Part shown: positions 63,147 through 64,000 of the stretch, piece after piece | Numbering within the stretch: position 1 is the stretch's first letter | How the letters are laid out: each line of letters opens with the position of its first letter | Source of the DNA: Desulfosporosinus shakirovi | GTDB taxonomy: Bacteria > Bacillota > Desulfitobacteriia > Desulfitobacteriales > Desulfitobacteriaceae | Length of the DNA: 64,000 bases | Direction of reading: 5' to 3' | Assembly: GCF_020595055.1 (NCBI RefSeq) | Contig: NZ_JAJDOO010000003.1 | Coordinates: 62,001 to 126,000, forward strand | Made by a program: the position numbers and the translations under genes | The notes under the pieces: generated by a model | The model's database searches: none | The model's input: the letters and a program-made list of their open reading frames with translations, nothing else | What the model was told of the DNA's origin: nothing

Positions 63147-63968
63147 TTAGCCCCACCACGACACTTGCAAGGGTTTTCTGTCCACTAATCGTTTATAAGT
63201 ATACTTTGGAAAACCTACTAACAATCCACCGGTGACAACCATGTTTTCCGGCAGGTTCAAGATACTCAGCAAGGGCTGATAATTGGCAGAGGCGCACCCT
63301 TCAAAGAATCCCGCCCAACATGTTCCCAATTCAATAGCCGGGGCGTAGAGCTCAGCGTAGGCCAGGGAAAAATGGGTATTATCCCGTCCTCGGGGGTGGA
63401 AGTCCTTTGCAGTCATAGCCACAATCAGACAGGGAGCGTTTCGTAATATGACATCTTGACCGGTTTGGCGATAAGTGTCCACCACTCTGCTATAATACTG
63501 TGCCCATGCAGAACCCTTTTTTAATTGTTCTTCCATCCAATCAACTGTAGCAGCCGTTATTTTGCCTAGTATTTCAGGGTTATCAATGACAAGATAAGAA
63601 ACACCCTGAGTGTTGCCTCCGCTTGGAGCCAAACGCGCCATGTCGAGGAGCTGCACTATTTTTTCCCGGGGTACGGGATTTTCTTTGTAGCGACGAATAG
63701 ACCGTCGGGAGCGGAGAAAGCGGGCTGCAGTGTCAGCGTCAAGGACAGGTACATTTTCAAGAGGCAACTGTTTGGCCAGCGGTGCCTTCACGTTATCTAT
63801 TGCCGCCACCGGACATACTGCTACGCAGTGTCCACAGGCAATACAATTCCGTTCTGTGGCCTGGGGGATTTGGTTTTCGGTAATGATACTTCCTGTGGGA
63901 CAGATTTCTGCACAGATTCCACAGCGGATACATTTTTCCTGGCTAACTTGAATCAGATCCATACTCAT
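63147..63968 (-). CDS. Nitroreductase with N-terminal 2[4Fe-4S] ferredoxin domain
   Basis: A 273-residue fusion. The first 65 residues contain two C-x2-C-x2-C-x3-CP clusters (CIRCGICAEICP and CIACGHCVAVCP). The rest is a flavin nitroreductase: FLRSRRSIRRYKENPVPREK, MARLAPSGGNTQGVSYLVID, ELGTCWAGFFEGCA. The family transfers electrons from the clusters to FMN and reduces nitro or other substrates in anaerobes. The start has TAGGAGTGATG upstream. It is the first gene seen at the right edge of the window. Confidence 0.9.
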   Translation of the reverse strand: MSMDLIQVSQEKCIRCGICAEICPTGSIITENQIPQATERNCIACGHCVAVCPVAAIDNVKAPLAKQLPLENVPVLDADTAARFLRSRRSIRRYKENPVPREKIVQLLDMARLAPSGGNTQGVSYLVIDNPEILGKITAATVDWMEEQLKKGSAWAQYYSRVVDTYRQTGQDVILRNAPCLIVAMTAKDFHPRGRDNTHFSLAYAELYAPAIELGTCWAGFFEGCASANYQPLLSILNLPENMVVTGGLLVGFPKYTYKRLVDRKPLQVSWWG

Positions 63969-64000
63969 ACATTCATCACTCCTACTTCTCTCTTTTCCGG

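Noticed and set aside
1-64000. CRISPR arrays, rRNA or complete tRNA genes
   Set aside because: No regularly spaced repeats, cas genes, rRNA stretches or full tRNA cloverleaf were seen.

Overview
The window looks like the chromosome of a sporeforming, corrinoid-using anaerobic Firmicute, most like Desulfitobacterium. The reasons are a corrinoid methyltransferase operon with a RamA/RACo-type activator, clostridial-style Shine-Dalgarno sequences and TTG starts, a ferredoxin-nitroreductase, and many small secreted proteins under one-component regulators. This assignment is inference from gene content; no rRNA or other marker is present.

Layout. (1) 0-7.5 kb: a minus-strand corrinoid methyl-transfer operon. 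It encodes three UroD-fold methyltransferases (one lacking its C-terminal zinc-ligand region), one corrinoid protein, an ATP-dependent [2Fe-2S] corrinoid activator, a CobW-type GTPase and an unknown protein. (2) 7.5-16 kb: a mixture of a small spore-protein-like gene, a secreted beta-propeller protein behind a doubled operator, an AAA/DUF4143 ATPase, an amidohydrolase, DbpA helicase and a CGGC-domain protein, interspersed with gene debris. (3) 16-36 kb: a decaying accessory zone. Many genes carry one frameshift or nonsense codon: a TIR/NDT-like protein, an AraC-GyrI regulator, BlaI, DUF3102, a replication protein, aryl-sulfotransferase, an IS91-type transposase and Fic toxins. Intact islands inside it are an M56 peptidase, a type I toxin-antitoxin locus, a PadR-controlled membrane/secreted gene set, a CsoR repressor, a lipid-linked pentose glycosylation trio and a VbhA antitoxin. 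Two copies of one Fic-gene 3' end, 17.5 kb apart, lie in this zone.

(4) 36.7-61.4 kb: a defence island and the most interesting part. A plus-strand operon dndB-dndC-dndD-dndE-dndA encodes DNA phosphorothioate modification. It converges on a tightly packed minus-strand operon of seven genes: a NERD/UvrD helicase-nuclease, an AddB-like protein with an iron-sulfur cysteine set, a SNF2/RapA-type helicase, a RecQ-like helicase, a 260-aa protein, a 1036-aa P-loop ATPase and a helical 226-aa protein. DndFGH, the usual restriction partner, is absent. The SNF2, RecQ, small-protein and ATPase run resembles DpdE-F-G-H of the deazaguanine (Dpd) DNA modification system, yet no deazaguanine-inserting gene is present. 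The likely reading is a hybrid system: Dnd modification coupled to a Dpd-like and AddAB-like effector operon. Between the two operons are a possible MTase-fold gene, a truncated HSP90-like ATPase and an unknown gene.

(5) 61.7-64 kb: a DUF429-pyrophosphohydrolase fusion, a small cysteine-rich protein and a ferredoxin-nitroreductase.
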